Shown here one piece after another: positions 36,423 through 45,822 of a DNA stretch of 64,000 bases. Positions within the stretch are counted from its first letter, which is position 1; each line of letters opens with the position of its first letter. Origin of the DNA: Candidatus Electrothrix scaldis. Its GTDB lineage: Bacteria; Desulfobacterota; Desulfobulbia; Desulfobulbales; Desulfobulbaceae. The stretch covers positions 1,302,001-1,366,000 of the forward strand of contig CP138355.1 of assembly GCA_033584155.1 (NCBI GenBank), given 5' to 3'. The notes under the pieces were generated by a model, which saw nothing but the letters and a program-made list of their open reading frames with translations, was not told where the DNA came from and did no database searches. The position numbers were made by a program, and so were the translations under genes.

Positions 36423-36824
36423 ATGGAGAGAACGATAGAGGTTGAAAAACGACGTTATACCAGGGTTATCTTTAACGAGAAAAATAGGGTGCTGGCTGTT
36501 GTTGCCCTGCCTGGGCAACAACAGCCAGAATTGGAAATGCCCGCATCTGTGCTCAATATGAGCGAAGGTGGAATGCAGATTTCTATTGAACGGAAAAAAT
36601 TCTGGGAAATGCGGCAGGGGGATACCGTCCTGTTATCCTGTATAACAGGGGTTTCAGATCTTGAGCCCTTGAAAGGGATTCCTATGAAAATTATTTGGGC
36701 TATGGACAATGAATATCTGGAGCATGTTTTGTTCGGGATGTCTTTTTCTTTTCTTTCAGGGAAAGAACGAGGGGTTATCCGTGCCTTTGTCAAGAATCGT
36801 TTAGCCTTAGAGACAGAGCGCTAG
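36423..36824 (+). CDS. PilZ-domain protein
   Basis: The protein of 133 residues has the c-di-GMP binding signature of PilZ: KRRYTRV near residue 9 and NMSEGGMQIS near 43. The start at 36423 (MERTIEVEKRR) is favoured over 36378, which would add 15 residues and lacks a good ribosome site. It probably transmits c-di-GMP levels to an envelope process. The EAL protein at 40354 may help set that level, but no direct link is shown. Confidence 0.82.
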   Translation: MERTIEVEKRRYTRVIFNEKNRVLAVVALPGQQQPELEMPASVLNMSEGGMQISIERKKFWEMRQGDTVLLSCITGVSDLEPLKGIPMKIIWAMDNEYLEHVLFGMSFSFLSGKERGVIRAFVKNRLALETER

Positions 36825-36997
36825 GAAAATATTATGGTGCTGGGTCGGCCTTCATGCCTTCAGTGAAGCTTTTTTATTTTTGGGATGTTGCTCTTCTGAT
36901 GATATAATCTGCTATGAGGAAATTATTCATATTGTTATCGTGATCTCGCAAATACTCAGAGAGTGTTTCTGCTAACTCTTTATGTTAAGGTGTCTTC

Positions 36998-39610
36998 ATG
37001 AAAAAGCTAATCTCTCTGGCCCTTTTATTTCTCCTTCGTCTTCGGTATCGCATCAGGGTTGATGGGCTAAAAAAGCTCAAGGCCAATACCAAAGATAATC
37101 GCCCTCTGCTCTTTCTTCCCAACCATCAGGCCCTGATTGATCCGGTTGTCGTCATGAGCCTGCTCTTCCCCTCCTTTACTCCAAGACCTCTGGTTGATGA
37201 AAATCAGTCCAATCACCCCCTGGCAAAGTATCTCATGGACATGGTAGGGGCCATATTTATCCCAGACTTGAATACCAGCAGCCGAGATGTCAAAGAGCAA
37301 GTCTTTGCCGGAATTGAGGAAATCGTGGCAAGTCTGAAACGTGGGGAAAATGTCCTTATGTACCCTGCCGGGCGTATCTCAAGGGGGCATACCGAGGTTA
37401 TCGGTGCCAATAGTGGGGCAGTTTCTGTGGTGCATGCGGTACCGGAAGCGAGAATCGTTCTTCTGCGCATTCGGGGATTATGGGGTAGTCGGTTCAGCAG
37501 GGCTCATGGTCTTCCCTCTTTGTTTGGAGAGGTCGGAAAGCTTTTGTTTCGAGTGCTTGCCAATACGGTCTTTTTTATGCCACGGCGACCCGTGCATATC
37601 GAGATTGTTGAGCCAGAGGACTTCCCGAGGTCTGGGGACAAAAAAGCCATTAATCGCTATCTGGAAGAATTTTATAATTTCGAGCCGGATAGGAAGACAG
37701 AAATACCCTCATATTGGTGGCAGGGTCACAATCCTATCTACCATGATGAGGTGCAGGCTGAGTTTGCCAGTCAGGATACCGGCACTATTCCAGACAGTAT
37801 TCGTTTTTTGGTGCTCTCAAGATTGACTGAGCTTTCTGGTATAGAAAATATCCAGGAAGAAGATAAATTAGCCGCTGACCTTGGTATGGACAGCTTGGTT
37901 CTGGCCGAGTTCGGTGCTTGGATGCACCAGGAATTTGGCGTGGCAACAGAAAATCTGGAAGTGTTGCAACGGGTTTCAGACTGTATCCTTGCAGCCGGTG
38001 GCATAATGCCTGCCCTCACGAGTGTGCCACTTAAGCCAGTTTCCTCCAAATGGTTTGAGCCGGTTGAAGAGCAGGCGCTGTCTTTTTCTGAGGGAGATAC
38101 TATTGCGGAGCTTTTCCTGCGTCGGGCCCGTCAATATCCTGGACAGGTTGTTTTGTCCGATCAGGTCAGTGGCGACAAAACCTGGCGGCAGTTAATTATG
38201 GCCGTGTATGCGTTGTTGCCGGAAGTTACCAAGCTCCCCGAAAAAAGGGTCGGCATCATGATGCCTGCCTCGGTCAGTGCTGCTGTCAGCTGGCTGGTGG
38301 TGATGTTCAGTGGCAAAGAGCCGGTGATGGTTAACTGGACCAGTGGAACCGGCAATATGCAATACTCTTTACAAGCTGTTGGAGTACGGCAAGTGATTAC
38401 AGCCAAGGCCCTGACGAGCCAATTGGAGCAACGGGGGATTGCATTGGATACCGTTGGTGTGACCTGGTTGTACCTGGAAGATATGGCAACCCGGATAAGC
38501 GGCCTGCAGAAAGTGACAGCTCTGGTGAAAAGCTGGCTGCCCTGGAGAGCGTTGCAGCAGGCAAAGATCGCGGAAAATGCAGCGATCCTTTTTACCTCTG
38601 GATCGGAGGCTCGCCCTAAAGCTGTGCCCTTGACCCATGCTAATTTTCTTGCCAATGCCCGTGATTTTGCCCAGATCTTGTCACTGACTTCAAATGATCG
38701 TCTTCTGGGGATTCTTCCGGTTTTTCATTCATTCGGTTTGGCCGGGGCCGTTGTTCTACCTCTTTGCACAGGCCTTCGGACTGTATATTGGCCTAATCCC
38801 ACTGAGGGCTTGCAGTTGGCTCGGATAATCGGCGCCTACGGTGCCACGACCCTCTTGGCTACGCCTACTTTTCTGAACGGGGTGCTTCGGGCGGGAAAAC
38901 CGGATTTGCTCCACTCCTTACGCCTGGTTTTTTCTGGGGCTGAGAAGTGTCCGGATCATATCTTTGCGGCCTTGAAGGAACAATGTCCTCACACCGTACT
39001 TTGCGAGGGCTACGGTGTGACCGAGTGTTCCCCTGTTGTTGCTGTGAATTCCCCAGAGGCCCCGCAGCCGGGTACCATTGGCCGTGTTTTATCCTCAATG
39101 GAGTACGTTTTATTAGACCCGGAAACCAACGAACCTGTTTCACAAGGGAAAAATGGTCGTCTTTTAGTGCGAGGCGGAAATGTTTTTTCTGGTTACCTTG
39201 GAGATGCGCCCTCACCCTTTGTCGACTTTGATGGCAAAGCTTGGTATGATACCGGAGATCTGATGTTTGAGCGAGATGGGGTGCTTGTCTTTGCCGGTCG
39301 TCTGAAGCGCTTTGTCAAAATAGGTGGAGAAATGGTCTCTCTGCCTGCAATTGAGCAGGTTTTGGAAGCACATTACCCTACGGGAGATGGACCGGTTTTG
39401 GCTGTAGCTGCTACGGCTGATGAGCAGCATCCTGAACTTGTTCTGCTCACAGTCTTTGAGACGGATAGACAGGAGGCAAATCAGGCGATTCGGGATGCAG
39501 GGTTATCCCCTCTGCATAACATTCGTATGGTCCGACAAATTGATGAAATACCGCTGCTTGGCTCGGGAAAGACAGATTATACGAGCATCAATAAGATCGT
39601 CAATGAATAG
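36998..39610 (+). CDS. Acyltransferase-ACP-acyl ligase fusion (Aas-like)
   Basis: The 870-residue protein has three parts. An LPLAT acyltransferase (about 1-230) has NHQALID and MYPAGRIS. An acyl carrier domain (about 265-335) has LGMDSLVLAEF with the phosphopantetheine Ser. An AMP-forming ligase (about 365-865) has LFTSGSEARPKAVPLTHANF and YGVTECSPVVAVN. E. coli Aas (2-acyl-glycerophosphoethanolamine acyltransferase/acyl-ACP synthetase) lacks the carrier domain. It probably activates a fatty acid, loads the built-in carrier, and transfers the acyl chain to a lysophospholipid. The acceptor is unknown. Confidence 0.88.
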   Translation: MKKLISLALLFLLRLRYRIRVDGLKKLKANTKDNRPLLFLPNHQALIDPVVVMSLLFPSFTPRPLVDENQSNHPLAKYLMDMVGAIFIPDLNTSSRDVKEQVFAGIEEIVASLKRGENVLMYPAGRISRGHTEVIGANSGAVSVVHAVPEARIVLLRIRGLWGSRFSRAHGLPSLFGEVGKLLFRVLANTVFFMPRRPVHIEIVEPEDFPRSGDKKAINRYLEEFYNFEPDRKTEIPSYWWQGHNPIYHDEVQAEFASQDTGTIPDSIRFLVLSRLTELSGIENIQEEDKLAADLGMDSLVLAEFGAWMHQEFGVATENLEVLQRVSDCILAAGGIMPALTSVPLKPVSSKWFEPVEEQALSFSEGDTIAELFLRRARQYPGQVVLSDQVSGDKTWRQLIMAVYALLPEVTKLPEKRVGIMMPASVSAAVSWLVVMFSGKEPVMVNWTSGTGNMQYSLQAVGVRQVITAKALTSQLEQRGIALDTVGVTWLYLEDMATRISGLQKVTALVKSWLPWRALQQAKIAENAAILFTSGSEARPKAVPLTHANFLANARDFAQILSLTSNDRLLGILPVFHSFGLAGAVVLPLCTGLRTVYWPNPTEGLQLARIIGAYGATTLLATPTFLNGVLRAGKPDLLHSLRLVFSGAEKCPDHIFAALKEQCPHTVLCEGYGVTECSPVVAVNSPEAPQPGTIGRVLSSMEYVLLDPETNEPVSQGKNGRLLVRGGNVFSGYLGDAPSPFVDFDGKAWYDTGDLMFERDGVLVFAGRLKRFVKIGGEMVSLPAIEQVLEAHYPTGDGPVLAVAATADEQHPELVLLTVFETDRQEANQAIRDAGLSPLHNIRMVRQIDEIPLLGSGKTDYTSINKIVNE

Positions 39611-39842
39611 TAGAGGGTATTCTTTTTTATCCTTTTGATTACATAGTATTTTTTGTAGTATTCGGCAGCTGAAGGTTTTGCTTGCATCTTTCGTCCTGTT
39701 GAAGCCGGAAAGGCTTGACAGTGTTTCTATAAATACGGTATATCTTTAATGCTTTTTAAGAAAGATAACGAGCTGTTTGAGAAAGAAAATAATGTGCCGC
39801 CTGGATTTTGGAAGCACATAGAGAAAAAACAATGGAGCAAGA

Positions 39843-40256
39843 ATGACAACCTGGAGTTACGAGGCATTTGAATCAGCGAATTCAGGAAGAGAAGGAGTTA
39901 CAGAGATGGAACTCCTGATACGGGGAAAGTTGGAAGACTTAGGGTTGCAGGCGGAATACGCTAAAGTTGTTATGACCAATATTATGCAAGGTGCGGCCCG
40001 GGCAGTTATTTTTTATCCAGACAAGGTGCTTGAGTTGTCTTCAATCAGCAATATCGGAAAATGGCACAAAGGTGATGTGAATACCATTGCTGAAGAGTGG
40101 GATACCGAGCGATTTAAGGAAGAAATGTACCAAGAAATTAACGGAGTACTTAACGCCTTAACCGATACGCAGGCTGCTCGCTGTAAGATATGCGCTACGG
40201 CCTATAAAAAAGGGTATTCTACGATCACGATATGGTATCCAGACGATATTTCTTGA
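39843..40256 (+). CDS. Uncharacterised protein, 137 residues
   Basis: I recognise no family. It has no signal peptide. The middle (VVMTNIMQGAARAVIFYPD) may be amphipathic, and a CKIC pair lies near residue 115, possibly binding metal. The gene lies alone, 98 bases before the haem-sensor gene on the same strand. It may belong with the sensor as a small partner. The 230-base gap before it (39611-39842) has no clear elements. Confidence 0.5.
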   Translation: MTTWSYEAFESANSGREGVTEMELLIRGKLEDLGLQAEYAKVVMTNIMQGAARAVIFYPDKVLELSSISNIGKWHKGDVNTIAEEWDTERFKEEMYQEINGVLNALTDTQAARCKICATAYKKGYSTITIWYPDDIS

Positions 40257-40353
40257 TGTTTTTCGGGTGAAAATGTTTTGCTGTAGCGCTATTGCATATT
40301 GAGATGTTCGGAGAAAAGTACAGAAAGGGAATAAATACGTTTTACAAACTGAA

Positions 40354-42723
40354 ATGATAAAGCTGATAAAAGAAAATAGTCTGTTTGTATGTATTGTTAC
40401 ATTTTTCTGTGTTTTCATCGCGCTGAAAATGGTTGATGAGTATAGGAATCTTTCTTTGTTGGAAACGAAAATTTATTATGAAGATTCCAAGGTACTGAGG
40501 AATTTTGTCGAAGCGTATCGTTCTGTCTATCAGCAGGCTTTTGTTGAAAACCATATTTCACTGGATGAAGGTAATATGTACCTTCTGCCTGTTATGGCGA
40601 TTTCGAAAATTTCTGAAGAATTTACCCAGGTTACGGGTGGTCGGGTTACCGTCAATGCTGTGACGGACAGGCCGAGAAACCTGAACAATAAGGCTGATGA
40701 TGTTGAGTTAAAAGCCATAGAATTTTTTAGAAAAAATACCAGCGCGCAGGAATACTTTGAGCCAGTAAGAAAAGGCAAGGACCAGTTCTTTTTTTATGCT
40801 TCGCCTTTCTACATAAAAAAAATGTGCCTGCAATGTCATGGCTCCAGAGAAGAGGTCCTCCCGGATGTTGCGCAGAAGTACTCCACAGCTCTCGATTATA
40901 AGGAAGGAGATCTGCGTGGGGTCATCAGTATTAAGATGAAAAAGGCGAATATCAGGAATGAGCTGATTAACCTTTTTTTCGTGAAAACAACGCTTGTTAC
41001 CTTGGCGGGAAGTCTTCTTTTTCTCACGGTTATTTTCTTTTTGATTCGCAAACTAAAGCAGCAAGACGCGCAATATACTCAAGAGCTGGAAAAGACGGTT
41101 CAGAACCAAACCGGTGAGCTGCAAGAACAGGTCAATCTTCTGCGTGAATATTCAAAAGTACTTGATGCCAGTCTGATCGTTTCCAAGGGTGATCTTGAAG
41201 GGAATATTACCTATGTTAACGATAAGATGTGTCAAGTTTTCGGCTATGGGCCAAGCGAGCTCATCGGGCGACCACATTCCTTCTTGCAGCATTCTGATAT
41301 GGATGATCATGTTTTTCTTGAGTTATGGAAAAGCATACAGGCGAAGAGAATTTGGCAGGGACTTCTGAAAAACAGAAAGAAGGATGGAAGCCATTGCTGG
41401 GCCCAGACCACTGTTTGTCCGATTTTGGACAACACTGGTGAAATTGTTGAATATATAGCGGCTCGGGCAGATGTAACTGAGCTCGTGGAGAACCGGCAGG
41501 AGATGCAGGCTCTCTTAACAACGGATAATCTGACCGGGCTCCCCAACAGGTATCAGATGCTGATAGATCTCAGTCACCAGACTCTGATGACGGTCATCCT
41601 TTTTGATATTCATGCCTTTGCAGATATCAACGATTATTTCGGCATAGAAACAGGTGACAGAATTCTTGTTGAATTTGTTCGTCGTCTGCAAAGAGAATGC
41701 GAAGATAAACCCTGCGAGCTGTATAAGCTTCCTGGGGATCAGACAGCTTTGCTGGTAACAGAAGAGTGGTCTTTACCTGAGGTTGAAGCAACTGTGGAAC
41801 AGTTCACAGATTGCATAACGAGAAAACCTTTCTATGTCAATGATAGTGAGATCGCAGTGCATGTAACCTGCGGGATTGCCTGGAATGTAGAAAAAAATGG
41901 TCTTCTTGAGGCTGATATCGCTTTGAAGCAGGCGAAGAAAAATCGGCAAGAGTATGTGGTCAATAAGGAGAGCGGCAACTTCATGTTGGAGTTGGAGAAA
42001 AATCACTCTATCGCCGTTGATATAAAAAATGCTCTGCGTGAAGGCAGAGTTGTTACCTTCTTTCAACCTATTATTCGCGCAGCCACTGGCGAAATTGACA
42101 AGTATGAGTGTCTGGTACGGATTATTGATGAAGATGGAACTGTTCTGTCTCCTTACCTCTTTCTTGACGCAGCAAAGAAGGCAAGAATTTATACAAAAAT
42201 AACAATGGCAGTTATTGATCGTGCCTGTGCCGCCTTTGCAGATTCCACGATGGAATTTTCTGTGAACTTATCTACTCAGGATATTCTTGACTTGGCTGTT
42301 GTCAGACATCTCAAGAAGAGACTGGGAAAATCCTCAATAGGCAGCAGGGCCATCCTTGAGATTGTTGAAACAGAAGGTTTTGAAAATTACGATGAAGTCG
42401 CCGAATTTATCAAAGAGATGAAGGAAATGGGCTGTAAGATAGCCATTGATGACTTCGGGAGTGGACATTCTAACTATGAGCGCCTCATGAAGCTTCAGGT
42501 TGATTATCTGAAGATAGATGGCTCAATTCTCAAGAAATTGACCTCAGACGAAATTTCGCAAACCATTGTTGAAACCATTGTTGCTGTTGCCAAGAAGCTT
42601 GGTATTCAAACGGTTGCTGAATTCGTTTATGACAAGGATACGGCAGAGCTGGCGACCTCATTGGGAGTTGACTTTCTGCAGGGGTATTATTTTTCAGAGC
42701 CCCTTAAAGAAGTTAAAAGTTGA
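40354..42723 (+). CDS. Haem-sensing PAS-GGDEF-EAL protein (c-di-GMP phosphodiesterase)
   Basis: The 789-residue inner-membrane protein has two helices (about 10-27 and 205-227) around a Tll0287/DUF3365-type periplasmic domain. That domain has a haem-binding motif CLQCH at residues 158-162. A PAS domain (about 265-375, ending ARADVTELVE) follows. The GGDEF region is degenerate (LPGDQTALL), so cyclase activity is unlikely. The EAL domain keeps its ligand residues: YECLVR, FSVNLSTQ, LEIVETEG, IAIDDFGSG, YLKIDGS and FLQGYYFSEPL. It probably hydrolyses c-di-GMP in response to a haem-sensed signal such as redox or gas. Confidence 0.88.
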   Translation: MIKLIKENSLFVCIVTFFCVFIALKMVDEYRNLSLLETKIYYEDSKVLRNFVEAYRSVYQQAFVENHISLDEGNMYLLPVMAISKISEEFTQVTGGRVTVNAVTDRPRNLNNKADDVELKAIEFFRKNTSAQEYFEPVRKGKDQFFFYASPFYIKKMCLQCHGSREEVLPDVAQKYSTALDYKEGDLRGVISIKMKKANIRNELINLFFVKTTLVTLAGSLLFLTVIFFLIRKLKQQDAQYTQELEKTVQNQTGELQEQVNLLREYSKVLDASLIVSKGDLEGNITYVNDKMCQVFGYGPSELIGRPHSFLQHSDMDDHVFLELWKSIQAKRIWQGLLKNRKKDGSHCWAQTTVCPILDNTGEIVEYIAARADVTELVENRQEMQALLTTDNLTGLPNRYQMLIDLSHQTLMTVILFDIHAFADINDYFGIETGDRILVEFVRRLQRECEDKPCELYKLPGDQTALLVTEEWSLPEVEATVEQFTDCITRKPFYVNDSEIAVHVTCGIAWNVEKNGLLEADIALKQAKKNRQEYVVNKESGNFMLELEKNHSIAVDIKNALREGRVVTFFQPIIRAATGEIDKYECLVRIIDEDGTVLSPYLFLDAAKKARIYTKITMAVIDRACAAFADSTMEFSVNLSTQDILDLAVVRHLKKRLGKSSIGSRAILEIVETEGFENYDEVAEFIKEMKEMGCKIAIDDFGSGHSNYERLMKLQVDYLKIDGSILKKLTSDEISQTIVETIVAVAKKLGIQTVAEFVYDKDTAELATSLGVDFLQGYYFSEPLKEVKS

Positions 42724-42795
42724 TTGTTGTATCATCATTCGAATATGTTGGAGCTGAGATGCTCATCATAACTCCAGAAAAAAACGGTTCCTGTT

Positions 42796-43578
42796 ATGGC
42801 GCGTAATAAAACCCTAAGCTTTAGCTTTGCCCTTGTTTTCCTTTTGCTTTTCTCCGCCCAGTATGCCTTCTCCATTGGAGTTGATCCAAAGAGTAAAAGA
42901 TCATTGCGGAAAACTCTGAAGAATTACAGCCAATCAAGGTCTAAAACGGGAGGTTCTGCAAAGGGAAAAAATGCGGCGGGTTCGGGAAACAAACGGCCTT
43001 CAGGCGGAAGTTACGGTTCAGGAGCAGCAGGGGCAAGTAGTATCTTATACACTTTGCCTGATGCTAAAGAGCCTCAGAAAGCCATAATGGTTGAGGTAGA
43101 AGATGGTGATACCATACGCGTTTTGCTGAATGATTCTCCGTACACTGTGAGTCTTTATGGGATTGATAGTCCTGAGAGAACGCAAACCTATGGCATGCAG
43201 GCTATGCAAAAAATTACAAGGCTGATGAACAGTAAGAATATCAGCCTTCAGATTTATGATAAAGATACTGAAAAGCGACGATGTCTTGCGGTTGTTTCAG
43301 TGGGGCAGAAAAATGTGAATGAGCTTCTGGTAAAAGGCGGTTATGCTTGGGTGAAGAAAGAGTATTGCTATGAGTCTTTTTGTGCTGATTGGCTCTCTTA
43401 CCAGCAGAAAGCTATTGAGGGGAAAAAAGGCCTGTGGGGGTACCCAGATCCTATGGAGCCTTGGGTATGGAGGGCAATGCCCAAGGAGAAGAGACAAGAC
43501 CTTCAGCAAGGCTATAGTCCTGTTGCCAATGGATTACGGTCCAGATATGGCAAAGATACAACTGTTATCGGAGAGTAA
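42796..43578 (+). CDS. Secreted staphylococcal-type nuclease
   Basis: A signal peptide (about 28 residues, ending AFS) is followed by a Ser/Gly/Lys-rich linker (about 35-85) and the SNase domain (about 95-220). Domain motifs are VEDGDTIRVLLN, SLYGIDSPERTQ, EKRRCLAVV and GYAWVKKEYC. It should cut DNA or RNA in the periplasm or outside the cell with Ca2+. It is followed by two terminator hairpins. It has no close operon partner. Confidence 0.88.
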   Translation: MARNKTLSFSFALVFLLLFSAQYAFSIGVDPKSKRSLRKTLKNYSQSRSKTGGSAKGKNAAGSGNKRPSGGSYGSGAAGASSILYTLPDAKEPQKAIMVEVEDGDTIRVLLNDSPYTVSLYGIDSPERTQTYGMQAMQKITRLMNSKNISLQIYDKDTEKRRCLAVVSVGQKNVNELLVKGGYAWVKKEYCYESFCADWLSYQQKAIEGKKGLWGYPDPMEPWVWRAMPKEKRQDLQQGYSPVANGLRSRYGKDTTVIGE

Positions 43579-43601
43579 TTTTCCAGAGTAGAGAGCGGGG
43601 A

Positions 43602-43645
43602 ACCGCAGGATTATTGCTTTTGGGTCCTGCGGTCCGTTTGCTGTT
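43602..43645 (+). terminator. Terminator hairpin after the nuclease gene
   Basis: ACCGCAGGA (43602-43610) pairs with TCCTGCGGT (43625-43633). The plus strand continues CCGTTTGCTGTTTTTC. This gives a moderate T-rich tail. Confidence 0.6.
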
Positions 43646-43661
43646 TTTCTTTATGCAAGAA

Positions 43662-43688
43662 GGGGAAGCTGATTAAGCTTCCCCTTTT
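43662..43688. terminator. Strong bidirectional terminator
   Basis: GGGGAAGCT (43662-43670) and AGCTTCCCC (43676-43684) pair perfectly around a 5-base loop, followed by TTTT on the plus strand and preceded by AA on the minus strand read-out. It sits between the convergent nuclease gene and the FG-GAP gene and probably serves both. Confidence 0.75.
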
Positions 43689-43739
43689 ATGTTTGTTGTC
43701 TCGGGTATCGGTGACGGGATGGATTTGTATTATGGATCT

Positions 43740-45488
43740 TTATGGCGCGACAGCGTCGTTCCTGCCAAGAATAAAGGTGTGAACCCGTGCGTCTTTCCTG
43801 CTCAGGAAGGATACCAGGTTATTGCTATGCTCTTGTTCTAGAACGACAAGACGAAATGTTCCGGCTGTACCTTTGGAAATGTGAAAATCAACCGTATAGC
43901 CAGAGAATTTCGGGCTCTCCCACATTGTCTTCATTGTACCATCTGACCAAGTTAGGGCAGTGATTGAGGAACCTTCAAAGGATCTCAGACGTCGAAAAAA
44001 AGTAGTGTCAGTCAAGCGGTTTCTCCCAAGAATAATTTCCGGTTTTCCATCTCCATTCAAGTCCTGCGCAATAAGGCGGGTATGCATATAGAGTGGTTTG
44101 GGATTATTTGCCTGGTTACGATCACCATCCACTGTACTTGAAAGGGTTCCGAGTATTTCCCGGCTCGCCCCAAAGCTCTTTTCGCTTTTCCATAGGGTCC
44201 TTCCACTCTTGTCGATGACTGTCAGTTTATTGCCTCGGGTGATCCCAACAAATTCCAAAGTTCCATCCATATCCAGGTCCACCAGGATAAAGTCGTAAAT
44301 ATTGAATCCCAGCGGGAGGGTAAGGCGCTCTCTCTTCATAAGTGAGCCGTCCTGCTGTCTTTTCAAACTATAGAAGTTGCTGCTTCCTCCTTCCTGAAAG
44401 ACATTTTCCTGACCGAGTAAGATTGTCTGCCCTGCCGTACCAATCTCTGGGCGGAGGTAATAGGAGGCATTTTGATAAAGAACATGAAAGTTCCTGCCGT
44501 CCCATTCTAAAATTTGTGAAGCAGGGTTTTTCCCATTACTGGCGCCTATATAGATTTCTTGGAGACCGTTATGGTCAAGGTCTGCAAGGTTTATTGTGTG
44601 GAGGCCAAGATGACGGGCAAGAGGCTGCAATGCAATACGTTGAAAAGAAGCGTTCGGACTTTTATGATAGATGACTACGCTTGCCTTTTCCAGAGAAACA
44701 AATTCTTTTGTTCCGTCGTTATTCAGGTCTCCAACAGCCATTGCCAGGACTGTAGATGATGGTAAGGGATCTTGTCGTGAGGATTGGATACCAAACCCGG
44801 AGCTTTTGATCTCTGGTTCTGTGTTTTGCGTGATCTCTTGTTTTACATTATATTTTTTTTCTTTAAACATACGCTCAGGATGCGCAGTGTAAAATCCTTC
44901 AAGACCGTCCTTTTTTTCTGCAATTTCTGTTTTTTTCGGTCGAGCTATGGAGAATATTTTTTCTGCTATATCCAAAGACAGTTCATCCAGGACAGTTAAG
45001 GCGCTCTCTAATTGATTGAATGATTGCGTCAAAGAGATCTGAGTGCTTGGTCTATGCCCGAAGACCTTAATGTTGATTTCATAGCCTTCTGCTTGCTCTT
45101 TTAGTGTACCTGCAAGCAGAGAGGTGTTTGGTATCTTTTGCAGGGTGTTTTGTACAGCAACGTTGTTTTGTTGGTGGAGCAGCTCTGTGAGGTTATCGAC
45201 CATATCACTATGCTGCACAACCGTATGACCAGTGCTCTTGGTGACACGAGTCGCCAGGATATTAGCCAGTCCTGTTTGGAGGTGAGGGTGTGGTTCTTGC
45301 GTTTGAATTTCAAAAGGAGGGATGAGGATCTGTTGCTGGGATTGTTGAGTTGTAACGGGAGTCTGTTCTGCTCTTGCTGTGTTGGGTGCTGGTATAAGGA
45401 AACTGGTAGAAAGTAAACAGAAGCAAAGAAAAAAAGATACGGGGGTACGAAGAGTGGTGCCGATGTAACAAGGATTATCTGAGTTCAT
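43740..45488 (-). CDS. FG-GAP/VCBS-repeat exported protein
   Basis: The 582-residue protein has a signal peptide (about 40 residues, ending ARAE). The N-terminal part (about 50-190) resembles the TolB/FlgT-type domain that precedes such repeats (ILIPPFEIQTQEP). Four or five FG-GAP repeats follow, each with a Ca-binding DxNxDG loop: DLNNDGTKEFV, DLDHNGLQEIY, DLDMDGTLEFV and DLNGDGKPEII. They should form a beta-propeller in the periplasm or outer membrane. The ligand is unknown. The gap of 334 bases upstream contains a hairpin. Confidence 0.75.
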   Translation of the reverse strand: MNSDNPCYIGTTLRTPVSFFLCFCLLSTSFLIPAPNTARAEQTPVTTQQSQQQILIPPFEIQTQEPHPHLQTGLANILATRVTKSTGHTVVQHSDMVDNLTELLHQQNNVAVQNTLQKIPNTSLLAGTLKEQAEGYEINIKVFGHRPSTQISLTQSFNQLESALTVLDELSLDIAEKIFSIARPKKTEIAEKKDGLEGFYTAHPERMFKEKKYNVKQEITQNTEPEIKSSGFGIQSSRQDPLPSSTVLAMAVGDLNNDGTKEFVSLEKASVVIYHKSPNASFQRIALQPLARHLGLHTINLADLDHNGLQEIYIGASNGKNPASQILEWDGRNFHVLYQNASYYLRPEIGTAGQTILLGQENVFQEGGSSNFYSLKRQQDGSLMKRERLTLPLGFNIYDFILVDLDMDGTLEFVGITRGNKLTVIDKSGRTLWKSEKSFGASREILGTLSSTVDGDRNQANNPKPLYMHTRLIAQDLNGDGKPEIILGRNRLTDTTFFRRLRSFEGSSITALTWSDGTMKTMWESPKFSGYTVDFHISKGTAGTFRLVVLEQEHSNNLVSFLSRKDARVHTFILGRNDAVAP

Positions 45489-45822
45489 AGCCTAATAATA
45501 TTTCGGTATTGAAAGTTGGAGCGGCATGTCAATTTATACTCGCAGGGAGATAATTATGACTGACGTTGGCTTGTTCAGCAAAGGGTAATCAGAATGTTCT
45601 CCGCCGTTATTGTGTTGTTGTTCACAGGGGGGCAGCTTGATATGCTAACCAAGAGAACCATAAAGATAAAATTTTTTATGATTATAACGCAAGGGATAAT
45701 TCTTGTCGACAAGTAGGGAGATTCAAGAAGATTCAGTGGTGTTTTTTATGAGGAGGGAGGAAAGAGGTTCCCCTTGCAACGATTACCCGTTGCAAGGGGA
45801 TGGGAGGGCAGAAGAGTGTGGG
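45489..45822. other. Intergenic stretch with a perfect hairpin, terminator-like
   Basis: CCCCTTGCAAC (45770-45780) and GTTGCAAGGGG (45789-45799) form an 11-bp perfect stem with an 8-base loop, 23 bases after the outer-membrane gene stop. No T tract follows on the minus strand, so it could be a terminator or an mRNA end-protecting hairpin. The rest of the 334 bases shows no gene. Confidence 0.5.

Noticed and set aside
39611-39842. Possible riboswitch before the 137-residue gene
   Set aside because: I could not draw a conserved aptamer or paired terminator; nothing beyond A/T-rich sequence is evident.
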